Below are positions 45,901 through 57,611 of a stretch of DNA of 64,000 nt, piece by piece. The DNA comes from Symsagittifera roscoffensis. Taxonomy: Eukaryota; Xenacoelomorpha; Acoela; Convolutidae. Positions within the stretch are counted from its first letter, which is position 1. The number at the start of each line of letters is the position of its first letter. The stretch covers positions 33,002,189 to 33,066,188 of the forward strand of contig NC_087068.1 of assembly GCF_963678635.1 (NCBI RefSeq), written 5' to 3'. A program made the translations under genes and the position numbers. The notes beneath the pieces were generated by a model. That model saw nothing but the letters and a program-made list of their open reading frames with translations, did no database searches and was not told the origin of the DNA.

Positions 45901-48900
45901 AAAACATTGAACATCTCGTCTTTTGTTTGTGATTGCATAAAAACATCGTCTAAATAGGTGATTGCGTTTTTCTTGAGTATTAGTGGTCTAAAAATTTTGC
46001 TCATAAAGGCTGAAAATGCTGCTGGTCCTATGGATATTCCATAGAATAAGCGGTTGAATTCATATTGTTGGTTTCCGATAACAAATTGTGTGTCGTGATT
46101 GTTCATCTAGTGGCATTTGATTGTATGCACTATTCATATCGGCGGTTGTGAAGTATTTGCCGTTTATTTTTGTTAAAATAACTTGTATTGGTTCAATGGG
46201 CCAATTACATTTTGATTCATCTATGAGTGAATTAAGGTATCTAGCATCGAGAACGATTTTTAATGATTCTCCTTTAGCTAGAATGATAACGGGGTTGATA
46301 AATGTGTTGCCTTTTGGTTGTTCTTCTTTGTTTACTGGTGATATAATGTTGTATTGTTCTAAAATATCGAGTAATCTGTTTACTTTATCATGTAAGTGAA
46401 TTGGTACTTTACTTGCTCTTTGTTTTTTGAAAACTGCGTCTGGTTTTAATGGGAGATGTAGTGATGAACTGATTTTGCCAACATCGAATTTTGATGTTGC
46501 ATAGACTGATGAATATTGAATTAGCTGTTTGGCTAACTTTTCGAATTCGTCTTGTGTTATTTGTGAATGTTGGAAATTAAACATTGTTAAAAATTTCTGT
46601 TGGTCCTCTGTGTAGTTACTGATGTTGAATGTAGGTTTGAAATATGGAGTTTTTGTGAAATAATCCGTATTTCTGTTTTCGTTACTTATTATATTATTTA
46701 TAGATAATTCTTCATTAAGAATTGTAGATTGGCAAATATCTAGTAATTGGAGTATATTATTTACGCGATAGGCTTTTTCGTGTATTGGTGATATTGTAGC
46801 GTTGGTTTCACAATATCCTAAAAGTCCTAAAGGTAATGTTACTTGGTAAGGTGTGTTGTTATAAACATGTAAGGAAATAATATCTGAATTCGAATTTTTC
46901 AAATATTTTATTGAAGAGATTGTGATTTTGAAAAATTTATGAATAGGTTTGAATTCAAAATCTGACATATAAAATTTTTGTTTGTTTTGTTCTTTATCAT
47001 ATTGGTGAACTTGTTTGATTGAAAAATTATAGATGTTTCCTGATAGTGGTTTCAGGTGTTTTCTTTGTTGGTTAAATATCGGATAGAATTTTGAAAAGAA
47101 TGGTGGTTGTTTGTTTAATCGCTGAAAAAATGTTAAGGATGTGTCTTTTGTTTTTGTATATTTATCTTTGATTAATATTTTACTATTTAGGATGTTAATT
47201 GTTGGTATATACTTCGAAATAAATGGTATTCCAATGATATTATATTTAATATCAGTGATATGGAATATTTGTTTAAATGGCTTGTTTAGAATTTTGCTTT
47301 GCTCCATTGTTCTGGTAGGGAGGAGAAATAATTGGATTTTTCCGTAGTTTATCAATGTTGATCCTTGTGCTGTTGCTAGCTTGCTGGAGGTTTCAAGAGG
47401 TGTTAGCTTTGGATGTAAAGTTTTTATTTCATTCCATGTGGGAATGTTTATTATGTTTGATTCTGCTCCTGAATCAATTAAAAAATCTATTTCAAGGTCT
47501 GGTGGTTGAAATTCTTTATTTCTTGGGCTTTCTAAGAGAAATGGTATTGTCCAGATTTTTTCTTTGGGTTGTTCTTTCTGTATATTTTGGTAGATATGGT
47601 TTGTATTCAAACATTTTGTTTTGACATTTTTATTGGTTTGATTTGTAGTGTTTATCTCGTTTGTTTCTTGCGTTGTTGGTGTGGAATTTATGGGTGTAGT
47701 GTAATGATTTTGAAGAAATTCTGATTGATTTTCATATATGTGTGATGGAAAAGGTTGTTCATATATGACAGATTCATAGTCATTTTCGACTTTTATCATA
47801 TTGATAGCAAGAGTGTTTTCAGTATCACTTTCTGAATCTGATGATGTACAGTTTATTTGATTGAGTTGTAACGTATCAGTTACTGTGTCATCAATACCTG
47901 GGGGGTCTGATGTTGTTTCTGGGTTAGATTGTACTTGATTGATTTGCCTTTGATGTTTAGGTGTATTACTTCTGTGACGATTATTTGAATTATTATAGTT
48001 ATTATTATTCCTATGTGGTGATTGGGAATAATTTCTATAACGATTATTATAACTTGGGTGTCGATTTTGTGAATTATTTCGCGATCTGTTTTGGTAATTA
48101 TTGTTTGGTCTGTTATAGTTCGATCTATTATATGAGTTATTCCTTGATCGATTATTCGGGTAATTCTGGTTTCGGTTGTTTGAATAACTTCTGTTTCGAT
48201 TATAGGAGTAGTTTCTATTCCTATTGTATGATGAATTTCGTGATTGGTTGTTTGGATAATAGTTATTTCTTGATTGAGAATTAGATCTAGAAACAAATCG
48301 TTGTGTATTTGAATTTGATCTGGAGTAGTTATTTCGACTATTCGGTCTATTGTAGTGATTTTGTGATGAATTATACGTGTTTCTTCGTTCTGGTGATCTT
48401 CCTCTATAACTTGAGTTATATGGAGATTGATTTCTTGTATAGCTTGTATTGTTCGGGAGTGGTTTTCCTGAACTGTTGTTGCTGTATACATTTTTGTTTG
48501 GTAGATTTTGGTCTTTTTTCATGTATTGATAAAATGATTTATTTTGTTCTTTGTATTTTTGAGGTTTATTTTGACTATCTTGCTGTTTTTGTCTACATTC
48601 GGAAATACTATGTCCGTATCGTCGGCAATAATTACACCATTTTTTGAAAGATGGTTTGCCTTTAAAGTTCGGGTTCTTTTCGTAAATATTGAGTATTTCA
48701 GTGATTTTTTCAACGAGGTCTGTTTCTGATTCTTGTATATTATTAATATTAGTGGGAGTCGTTTCAATTTTGTTAACGTATTGTAATTTCAGATTTTCCG
48801 TTTCTTCTAGTTTCATCGTGATTTCTGCTTGTTCTAGTTTGTCTACTAGTTTTCTAAAATCTAAATCGGGTTCTCGAATTGAAGAAGGATGGGATGCTCT

Positions 48901-51159
48901 CTTTTTTATTGCTATTTTCCTTAATTGTGGTGTTAAGGTCATCATTAAGATTTCTGTCATCTTTGTGTTTTTATAGTCATGTGTATTTAGTGAATATGCT
49001 TTTCGAACTAGTGTTTCGATTCGTACTGCTATTTGCTTGATGGTTTCGTTTGGTAATCTGCGAATTTCATTACATAAAACTCTTTGTTGTTGTTTGTTTC
49101 TTTCGGAGTCAAACATTTTTGAAAATTCTTGTGTAAATCTTTTCCAGTTTGATTTTATTTCTTGAGGTAGTACTGAAAACCATTTTTGGGCTGCGCCATC
49201 TAAGGTTGTTTGTATCAACGCTGTGCGTCGATGTATCCAGTTTTGATGTAGTGGCGTATTAATTGGTTCAGGTCCAATATTTAAAATTAAATTTGCTGTT
49301 ACTGCGTTTAAATAATCTTCTACAGAGTATTCAGGGTCTGTTCCTGTGAAAACCATTAAAGGTTTATTTGATGTTATTGATGATCCACCCATAAGGTATG
49401 GATTCATTGTCATTTGTAATGATTCTGCTGCATTTGGCATTTGAGAAAAATTTGAAAGTTGGTTTCTTGTTATTTCATGTTGTTGGAGATAATATGGGAG
49501 TGGTATTTCATTTTGCATTTGTGATGCTTGATATGAGTGTGCAGTCATTGGATTTTGTTGTTGAATTGGTTGAAAAGATTGTGTATTAATTGGATTTTGT
49601 TGTTGAATTGGCTGTTGATATTGTGCATCTATTGATTGTGGAGAAAAATTTCTATGATTTGTACGTGTTTTCTGTATTCCTTGTCTACGATATTCTTGAG
49701 TATTTGGTGCAAATATATCTGGTTGTAAGAAATCGTCATCTGAGGATAAATAATCCATTTGATAAGGTGTTTGTTTTTTATTTTTATTTTGTTGAAAAAA
49801 TGGGTAATTTTCACTGCGATCCTGTGGAGGATTTGGTTGAAAATTTTTGGAATTATATTGGGCCGTTGGGTTATCCCAGTTTCGAGGTTTTGTATATTGA
49901 TTAAAATTTCTTTGTGGTTGATAATTTGTTTTTGATGGATGTGTATAATTATAATTATGGTCTGCAAAGTTGTTTCTAGTGAATGTTTTGCGTGTTTTTG
50001 ATGGTATTGTCATGGGTTTGTATGTTTGGTAATCCATATGTGAATATTTAGGGGCAACCGAAGGTTTAACGGTTGATTGTAAGGTTACCTGTGTTTGTGA
50101 AGGATTTGTATTTCTTGGTGTTGTTAAATTTGGGCGTATTGGTGAAATACTTTGTTGTGTAGTTGTTGTGTGTACAATTTCTTCATTTATGAAGTGTGAT
50201 GGTGTCTGGATATCTTGTTGAGTAAGATTCCTAGTTCCATTGAGGTTTTCATTGTGTATGACTGTAGAGTTTAAACTATTATTTTGTGTATCGGGTAAAA
50301 ATGTATTATAGTTTAATGGTGTTGCATCAATTGTTAATGGTATTACTCTTACATAATCTCGTATGTAAGATATTGTACCTATTGCTTGACTTGAGATTGA
50401 TTGTGGAAAGTTTATAAATGCGGGATGAGACCATTCGGGGTCCCAAACATAATCTGATTGTTCTGTGATAGCGGTATCATCGTTCGAATTTTGGGGTCTA
50501 AAATTTTTTCTTGCTTGTGCAATTAAATCAATATTGTGTGTAAAATAATCTATTATGAACCATGCTAAAATTTTTTGTAAATCGTGTTTGGTATGTTATG
50601 AAACGTCGTCTTTCGTGAAATTTTCTTTAATGATGTTTAAATAACTAGAGAGTAGTGTGATTTCATGTCGTACTCTTAAATGTTTAGATGTTTCTGTCGG
50701 TGAGACATTTGTTAATGGGATTTCGTTTTCTAATATCGAAATATAACTATATATTATTGCGAAAACTTCATTGGTGAAAATGGAGTTTGCTCTTTGTGAG
50801 TTATGGTATTGGATGCTTTTTATATATTCTGAAAAAACTTTTGAAAATTCTAAATCAAGGTCGTCTGTTTGAATAGTGTATGTTCTATTATTATGGTTTG
50901 GGGAAGTGAATTCTATAGAGTAGATTCCATACTGTTGTGTTATGTTGCATATATCTTTTAGATAGTGATCTATGATTTGTCTTTTGATTTTTACATCGGG
51001 GAACTCTGTTTTACATGGACTGATTCCGGGTTCAAATAAATTTACGAGTAAATTTTGACAAAATATGTGTTGTCCTCTATCAGTATCTGCATCTACTATA
51101 AAAGGAAAGATTTCATCGTCATCTGGAGTTTCGTCACCTGGGGTGTGTGTTGAACTCAT
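42946..51159 (-). pseudogene. gag-pol: Gag-Pro-Pol polyprotein of copy 2 (three lesions)
   Basis: ATG at 51159; one frame of about 2,738 codons to the integrase stop at 42946, so Gag and Pol need no programmed frameshift. Approximate codons: Gag N-terminal domain 1-370; Q/N-rich repeats (QQQNPINTQSFQPIQ) 500-570; capsid-like region to 800; CCHC knuckle 842-855 (48636-48595); R/N/S/Y-rich tract 920-1070; protease DSGA 1229-1232 (47475-47464); RT 1560-1850; RNase H 1870-2010; integrase from 2230; GPY/F near 2590. Lesions: TAA at 50598-50596 (codon 188, Gln in copy 1); a 5-base loss near 46090 and a compensating 4-base loss near 45850, leaving the YLDD part out of frame; TAA at 45057-45055 (Glu in copy 1). 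The stretch from 50037 to 46060 is 1,325 codons open. Gag of ~1,000 residues before protease is about twice the usual gypsy size. Confidence 0.9.
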
Positions 51160-51601
51160 TTTTTCGTTCGATGACTGTTAATATGTAATTATTAATGTGT
51201 CGAATTGGTTGATTCCAATTGTATAGATGTACTGGTTTGTGCTTATACTGCTTTTTTATTCTTCTTTTTCCTCTTTGTGATGAATTTGAAGTTGTTTCTG
51301 AGTCAGAAAAATATAATTGATCGTGTTGTGGGTAATTTTTATCTATTGATTCTTTTAGTTTGTAAAGTTCGTCTAAACTGTTGGTTTCTGATTCTGAAAA
51401 TGCGTTTCGATTTTTTGAAAATCTTTTTCGTGTTATTTGTCTTTGTTTAGTTATTATTTTTCTCTTTAGTGTTTGTCGTTTTGTTCGAATGTATCCAACT
51501 GTTTGTGTATGAGGTGTGATTACAAGGTCGTATTTTTTGTTATCTATTTCACAATTGTGTAAAATGATTGTTTGTTTATTTCCTAGGTTTTTAAATGACA
51601 T
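51134..51601 (-). CDS. ORF A, basic accessory protein, 155 aa, intact
   Basis: ATG at 51601. Two basic clusters (KRQTLKRKIITKQRQITRKR; RGKRRIKKQYKHK) flank an acidic/serine part (SESETNSLDELYKLKES, YFSDSETTSNSS). It ends NEFNTHPR, overlapping the gag-pol start by 26 bases in a different frame. Likely nuclear and nucleic-acid-binding from composition. A transactivator or RNA-export role would be analogous to complex retroviruses, but no homology is recognised. Confidence 0.65.
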   Translation of the reverse strand: MSFKNLGNKQTIILHNCEIDNKKYDLVITPHTQTVGYIRTKRQTLKRKIITKQRQITRKRFSKNRNAFSESETNSLDELYKLKESIDKNYPQHDQLYFSDSETTSNSSQRGKRRIKKQYKHKPVHLYNWNQPIRHINNYILTVIERKNEFNTHPR

Positions 51602-52532
51602 AAGGTTTAGAATGACGGATGCAAAAAGTTGTTAAATGATTTCTATTTTCCTAAACTGTTAGTTCTTACGATTTTTTGGTTAGCTTAACCTGGGTCTATT
51701 TGTTCAGGGTTGGAGAGAAAAGTATATCGATTCCGAAGAATGATTTTTACTTTCTCGTGACTAGTATAAGCTAAGGTGTTAACTTACTTAATCTTACTTA
51801 GGGGTAGTGATTGTGTTCAAGGGTTGGAGAATAGTAAATCGATCCACAAGGTTCAGGTATAATTAGAACGCGAGTAGTTCGTTAGATACTATTTTAAACT
51901 TACTAAGTCTAAGATTTATCCTGGGTCTGGTAAGAGGGGGGGTCAAGTGAAGGATGAATAACCGAAGTTCTTCACTATTTATCCTAATTTGAATGATTAG
52001 TTTTGTTTAAAAATTTCTATTAGTCCTGGGTTTTTAGAAAGGGTTGGGTAGTGAATCGACGTTTGAGGTCGTTAGACACTAATTAAGTGGGTGGGGGAGA
52101 ACAAATTTGTTCTGTTTGATCCAAGGATAAGCCTTGATGATCAAATTTAAAATTTAATTAAGTAGAAAATGATTTAAGATCCAAGGATAAGCCTTGATGA
52201 TCTGGTTTTAAAATTAAGTGAATTTAAGTTTTAATAAGATTTTAAATGTGTGTAAAGGAAAGATTTAGTGTTTTGATGATGTTAGTGGGTTTATGATTGC
52301 TGTTATGTTTTAGGTGATGAAGCTGGAACAACAAGATGATTGATGATTACTAACCATTTATTGTCATGCTACTAATTTTTATTTTTATTTTTCAATAAAT
52401 ATTTTTCAAACATGTTTTGTATAATACTGCAGAATTTTAAGAAAACGATCTTAGATCTTTTTATCAATCGTTATTGTATAATATTAATTTTGTTTAGCGC
52501 CTGAAATGATTTTGAAGAGTAGCTTCAAGGTT
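51602..52532 (-). promoter_or_regulatory. Long structured leader of copy 2
   Basis: Holds the same signals as copy 1: two GATCCAAGGATAAGCCTTGA units (about 52118-52142 and 52179-52202) and three CCAACCCT...ATCGA motifs, read on the plus strand as GGGTTGG (about 51708, 51820 and 52043). Spacing is kept. Confidence 0.5.
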
Positions 52533-52766
52533 TTATGTTTGCAAATGGAAATCTAAATTCATTGCAAGTAGTATTCGAAATATAAAAGTTTGTTCTGGCT
52601 TTTGCCGAACTATCATATAACTATACGGCAAGTTTCTACTTTGTCGTATGTCGTCTTTGGTTCGATGTCTTCTTCCAATTCCGGGTAGTTCTATTATGGT
52701 TCGGAATATTGGCTCGGATCTATTGAGTCGGAGAGACATTTCAATTAAATTATTGTCGTATAACAT
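52533..52766 (-). CDS. 77-aa leader ORF, copy 2
   Basis: ATG-initiated, same length as 11286-11519, with about eight amino-acid differences and no indel. Basic (RRHRTKDDIRQSRN). Function unknown. Confidence 0.4.
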   Translation of the reverse strand: MLYDNNLIEMSLRLNRSEPIFRTIIELPGIGRRHRTKDDIRQSRNLPYSYMIVRQKPEQTFIFRILLAMNLDFHLQT

Positions 52767-52841
52767 TTTGTAAATGTTTTTGTCTAATTTCTAATCTATT
52801 TTGGTTAATTCTAATCTAGTAAGGTCTTGTTCGAGACTTAT

Positions 52842-52851
52842 GGTCGCACCA
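52842..52851 (-). other. Primer-binding site core of copy 2
   Basis: Element-strand sequence TGGTGCGACC, two bases from the LTR end, identical to copy 1. Confidence 0.75.
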
Positions 52852-52853
52852 GA

Positions 52854-53263
52854 TGAGTTATGACTGGTGTGTATAACTCATAGAGTAATTTCGGATAGGG
52901 TACACCGTCTGCTCGTCACGCTATCTTATTTTCGGCCGGATAGATTCGTGCAACTTCTTAGTCTAATACCGATCCTAATCTTACTCTTATACTATCTAGT
53001 CTCAGGTTGTTTAACTAGTCTCTGCTAGGCTCAATAGATCTAGGGTATACTGGTTTATTGCGGCTGCTGAAGTGCTCGGGAGAGTCCAACTAATTTCTAA
53101 GTTAAATTCAAATCTCTCTGGTGCTGAAATTACAAGTAACTTCAGCACTTACAAATAAGTGGGTTGTTAGTTAGATGGATCATGATTGGTTAATATTAAA
53201 TACTTTACATTGGTAAAACATTTAATTTATCCAATCATAAAATATAGTTCAGATCAGGTTCCA
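52854..53263 (-). repeat. 5' LTR of copy 2
   Basis: 410 bp. AATAAA, the CCAAT-type pair and the stem-loop of copy 1 are retained. In this LTR the first stem arm reads GTGCTGAAGTTA, so one A-U pair becomes a G-U pair and the RNA stem is kept. CAGT duplication lies at 53264-53267. Confidence 0.95.
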
Positions 53264-53267
53264 CAGT

Positions 53268-53463
53268 GTCAAAACAGATGAAAAAAAAACAAATTTAAAT
53301 TGATTAAAACTGATTTATATAACAACAAATTTAAACTTATTGCATTCATTCAATAATGATTATTTTTCAAATTGATAGAATCAGACAAAGAAACACTACA
53401 ATAATCGACTTTTTCCACTCTAATTTGATGCGAATTTCAACGCACCCCAGGGTAGTTTGCACA
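53268..53463 (+). repeat. Right flank of copy 2, paralogous to 56050-56230
   Basis: Aligns with 56050-56230 (GTCA(A/C)A(A/C)CA(G/A)ATGAAAAAA, then similar text through TAGTTTGC). This is the other half of the target sequence interrupted by copy 2. Confidence 0.7.
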
Positions 53464-54315
53464 CATTGCGAGGCCAAACTGTGCATTTTTTGCATTCTAA
53501 GCGGATTCCCGAGTCGAGATTCCGCTCAAAAACCGCTCAAGATAGGAGCAGTTTGAGCGGTTTTCCAGCAAGATTTGAGCGGTTTGACCGATTTGTTCGG
53601 TTTAGGCGGATTTTTTGGAAAAACCGCTCAAACCGCTCAAATCTTGCGTAAAAAACCGCTCAAAAACCGCTCATTTCTTGCGGTAATTTTTGATCGGTTT
53701 TTCAAGCAAGATTTGAGCGGTTTTTAGGCGGTTTTTGAGCGGTCTTGTAAAGAAAACTGATTAAAACCAAGAAAAAGGCCTGGAAAGGTAATGTGAGGCT
53801 AAGATGTAGTTGAAATACTATCTACAACCCGAATTGATCGCCATAAACCGAAAATGCTTATCTTACATTTCCCCACACCGAAAATGCTTGTCATACAATT
53901 GCTTGAAATGCTTGTCATACAATTTTTCCCCACATCAAACGTTTGGAAAAATGCTAATCATACATTTTTCATACAATTTCAAAAAACCATTGAAAAAAGA
54001 TTCAATCTAGTTTCTCCAGCTATTTGAACCAAATAAAACAGTCTGACGATGAAAAATAACTACGTTTATTTTTTGGAAAGCTACGAAGTGTTGAGCGGTT
54101 TGGGCGGTTTGGGTGGTTTTTTTGGAAAAACCGCTCAAACTGCTGAAATCTTGCTTCAAAAACAAGGACGCTCCCTTTAATCTTCTTTTGTTCTTTCCTT
54201 CTCTTTGATCGTTCTGACAAAATTTTGACAGGTTTAAAGACTTGTCTCTGGAATCCAAGAATATACAGACACAAAATTGTGCTCCTATCCAGTGCACAGT
54301 TTGGCCTCGTAATGC
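53464..54315. mobile_element. TIR element, ~850 bp, with GAGCGGT-repeat interior
   Basis: Ends CATTGCGAGGCCAAACTGTG and, inverted, CATTACGAGGCCAAACTGTG. It is a longer relative of 2604-2803. The paralogous sequence at 56221-56240 (AGTTTGCCCATTTTAAACTG) lacks it, confirming the insertion. It carries a cluster of nine ACCGCTC/GAGCGGT heptamers at 53532-53743 and further ones near 54095-54140. No transposase frame. Confidence 0.7.
53568..53647. repeat. Perfect 18-bp inverted repeat within the GAGCGGT cluster
   Basis: GCAAGATTTGAGCGGTTT (53568-53585) is repeated inverted at 53630-53647, giving a hairpin with a 44-base loop. Neighbouring copies in both orientations allow several alternative foldings. 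Confidence 0.8.
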
Positions 54316-54396
54316 ATTATAAACTAAAGTTGTTAATCTGTTCATCAACTCCTGTTTATGTTTGTATATATATTATCAATAAATGAATAAAAGTAT

Positions 54397-54470
54397 ACAA
54401 AATTAGTTATACCTATACCTATAGTATACACATGGATAAGATATAGATATACAGGTATAACTAATTTTGT
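54397..54470. repeat. 18-bp fold-back repeat
   Basis: ACAAAATTAGTTATACCT (54397-54414) and its perfect inverse at 54453-54470 enclose 38 AT-rich bases. The paralogous region near 56270 lacks it, so it is probably a tiny insertion. Confidence 0.7.
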
Positions 54471-55920
54471 GATTGCAGGCTAAAAAAGTATTTTACAATA
54501 ATGTCGTATTTTACCTGTATTCCAAATAATCCGTCAAGACTTTGTGGCGGTTCAAAATTACAATTACAACGCTGGTGAAAATTTGGTTGGGGGTCTGTTG
54601 TGGGGAAGGGTGTTGGTATGGGGTGGGTGGGTATAGGTTGAGTGGAGGGTCGTAAAGGGGCAAAGAGACAAACCTTGCAGAGGTTATGGGGTGTCTTGGG
54701 TGAAGGGGGGTTTGACAAATATTTTGTAGGATTTTTGACGAGATATGGAAATAATGGAATTGATTAGCAATTTGAGAAAGATCAGGTATAATAAAAGGCC
54801 AGGCCGCCCACTCGTTTTGCAAAAACTCTGCTCTACTCATTTATTGAAGTAATAAAATACCCCTATAACCCCTGATTCTTGCAATATTTTGAACGAAGCG
54901 AATTAAATTGAAGTGGAAAAAGAAACATTCTAATCGGTTTTAAATAGATTATAATCAATTTTTTATTTAATTTTCTTGTCTGGGGCAACACTGGAATCAA
55001 TTATGTTTTTCACATTTAGGCTTCAAAATCCATTTTTCCTAGTTTTTCTTGATACGAGCAGTCTTGTTGTATGATAATAAGTTCATCGTATGGTGCCTAA
55101 GCCAAAATATCATGGACTTGGTGTATTTCTCAATCATTTATGTTACTCGGATTTTTTTCTTTTGATTGATAAAATGTAATCTTTAACTCTTTTGATTGAT
55201 AAAATGTAATCTTTAATTTAGTTTTAGGTTGATCTTTAGTACAATAAGTCTTATGTCGATTTCTTTTAAATTAATTATTTTTCTACGGAAAAAAAAAGAT
55301 TTGTCTTTGAAAACAGTTTTTATCTTTTTCGCGATTGGCAAGATGGTCCATCATTTGAAATAAAAATAAAAAAAATTTAAATCGTTTGAAACATCCCAGA
55401 TATTTTACCCGGAAGTATTGAAAATGAAAACAGAAAAATCGAAAGCGTTATAAACTTTCCTGAATGTTTTCCCCAAAAGAACTCAGTGGGAAAACGAGTG
55501 CCGGAGGATACGGGCAATCGGTGTGACAATCAATAACTTTCCTGGTGACTTAATCAGAAGACGGGTTAGATAACATATCTTCCTTGAGAAAGTTGCATAA
55601 CAAATATGCAAATTTGGAAAAACTGAACATTGAAAGACGACCATGTGATTATGGGAAACGTTTAAGAACATCTTCAAATTTTAGCTCAGGTGCTCGATGT
55701 TTTTACCCTGCAATCCAAAAAACAACCACGCAATGATTCGTGCGAAACGGTTCACGCGAAGTTTTGACATAATGCGCAGGCATGCAAATTGGGTAGCTCT
55801 GAGAATAGAGAGCTACGAGATATCTATACGTTAAGATGATTAATAGCTCAGAAAAGTTTAAGGAAGGAAAAATTGGATCCAGCACAATGCCAACACAAGA
55901 GTTAGCAATTCCAAACGCGA
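54471..55920 (+). repeat. Decayed retroelement-derived segment, duplicate 1
   Basis: Co-linear with about 56240-57480: shared blocks include GAAGTG(G)AA(A/G)(A/G)AGAAACATT, TAATCGGTTTTAA(A/T)TAGAT, TTGTTGTATGATA and AGCCAAAAT. Bases 55490-55820 also match 57130-57460 and 60010-60320, which look like gag remnants (CGGGCAAT, CATAT(C/A)TTCC, GAGAGCTACGAG). No intact frame. Confidence 0.55.
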
Positions 55921-57500
55921 CTCAAATATTAACAATTTATTGCGCGCAGACCACCCGCACTAGAACTTAATTCTGAACACGACTAAATTTTAAACTTTTA
56001 ATTTGGAGTTGCACTGATAAAATTCATTAGATTTGTCTTTTTTGTCAGTGTCACACAAATGAAAAAAGCAATTAAAGTCAATTTAAACTAGATTACTTTG
56101 TCGTAATATAATAAAGAATTCAAATTTATTGCAGTCATTTATAAATGATTTTTTTTTTCACTTTTATAGATCAAGTCAATCAAACACTATGATAACCAAT
56201 ATTTTCTACTCTATTGAGATAGTTTGCCCATTTTAAACTGAAGTTGGTAACGTACTGTTCAATTTTAGTTTTCGTAGGTATTTATGTATAATTATTTGAG
56301 AGGCATTTGATGGGGGCAACGCGACAAACGTTGCAGGTGTAACGGTGGTGTTTTTGGAAGATTTATTGGTAATTTGGCAAGATTGGGTGCGGTGTTTGGG
56401 GATGATCGAATCATTTTGTATTTTGGGAAAGGTTAGATTTAATAGTAAGCCTTACTCATTTGATAAATGCAGATATTCGTGAAAATTTTTGAACAAAGCG
56501 AAAGAAATTGAAGTGAAAGAAGAAACATTTTAATCGGTTTTAATTAGATAATAATCGATTCCTTATTCTTTTTTCTTGTTCGGGGTTAACATGGGATTGA
56601 TTATGTTATTAACGTTCCAGTATAGAATTGATTATAATGTTGACATTTCCGACTTCAAAAATAGTATTAAGTGGGCAAATAATGGTCAGTCGGAAAAATC
56701 CTAATTTGCTTTGATACAAGCAACCTTGTTGTATGATAGTTGTTTCATCTTATGGTGCCCAAGCCAAAATGTATAAACTCGTTTTTCTTATCTATTAGGT
56801 TTCGCGGATTTTTTTCCTTCGATTGATGAAATCTAAACTCAAATGGTTTACTTTCAGGTAGACTTTTAGTGCATTTATGTGTATGTTGAATTTTTTTATT
56901 TAGTTTTTTCACTCAGAAAACAATAGATGGAATGTGGTTGAAAATTGAAAGGATGTGTTTTGCGAAAGCGAAGAGTGTCCATCTTATGAAACAAAAACAG
57001 ATAGAAAACCTGTGCGTTATGAAAATTCCTGGATTTTTTTTTCCACAAAAGTACTGAAATTGAAAATAGAAAAAGGTAAAAGTGTAATGAACTTTCCTGA
57101 ATACTACACGAAAAGTACTGAGTGGGAAATCGAGTACCAAAGGATACGGGCAATTAGTGTGACAAAAAATGAATCCTCTGGGGACTTAGGCAAAAGATGG
57201 CTTGAATAACATATATCCATTGAGAAAATTGCAGAGCAAATATGCAGAAATGGAATTTACTGAACAACGAATGACAATACCCTGGGATTATGAGAAAAAA
57301 TGGAGGATATCGTTAAAACCTAACGCAACAGGGTGTTTGATTTTTTTTTACACTGGTATCCAGAAAACCAGCACAAAATGTATCGTGAGAAACGTTTCAA
57401 GCGACACTTCGAGATATTGCGCAAGTGTGCAACTTGGGTATTTCTGAGGATATATGGCTACGAGTGATTTTTACATTCAGTTTTGCTAATGGAAGATTAA
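55921..57500 (+). repeat. Decayed retroelement-derived segment, duplicate 2
   Basis: Diverged direct repeat of the preceding segment. Contains the empty version of the copy 2 target (TTTTTTGTCAGTGTCACAC, CAGT at 56046-56049) and a gag-like remnant at about 57130-57460. Frames of about 80 codons here (56955-57209, 57202-57447) are remnants, not genes. Confidence 0.55.
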
Positions 57501-57611
57501 GAAAGAATTATAAAACACGTTATGATTGAAAAACACTTTTTATGTTAAAACTGAAATGATCTATTTCGCCACGGGAGAAATTGTCTATCGTGTGACATGA
57601 AAATAAAAGAT

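Larger units (their letters stand above)
34367..53263 (-). mobile_element. Giant env-bearing Ty3/gypsy-like LTR retroelement, copy 2
   Basis: An 18,897-bp insertion on the minus strand with two 410-bp LTRs that look identical and the duplication CAGT at 34363-34366 and 53264-53267. Gene order is the same as copy 1. ORF A, Env, ORF F, TM2 and the leader ORF are intact; Gag-Pol has two nonsense codons and an out-of-frame segment; TM1 has a nonsense codon. The LTR tail differs from copy 1 (TTATACACACCAGTCATAAC replaces TTAACCACATCGGTCCTAAC), so the two copies belong to slightly different lineages. A paralogous empty site at about 56046-56049 supports the boundaries. Confidence 0.95.

Noticed and set aside
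47880-48491. 203-codon frame overlapping gag in another phase (copy 2), with a 112-codon version in copy 1
   Set aside because: Its I/T/H/R-rich content is the frame-shifted reading of the R/N/S/Y-rich tract; it differs in length and is low-complexity.
53457-54348. Frames rich in R and F over the GAGCGGT cluster
   Set aside because: Explained by the short repeats and the TIR element; no conserved protein.
54461-54840. 109-codon minus-strand frame starting MSRAEFLQNEWAAWPF with a donor-like end
   Set aside because: It lies in a decayed duplicated segment and its paralog near 56.3 kb does not keep the frame; proline runs come from G-rich sequence.
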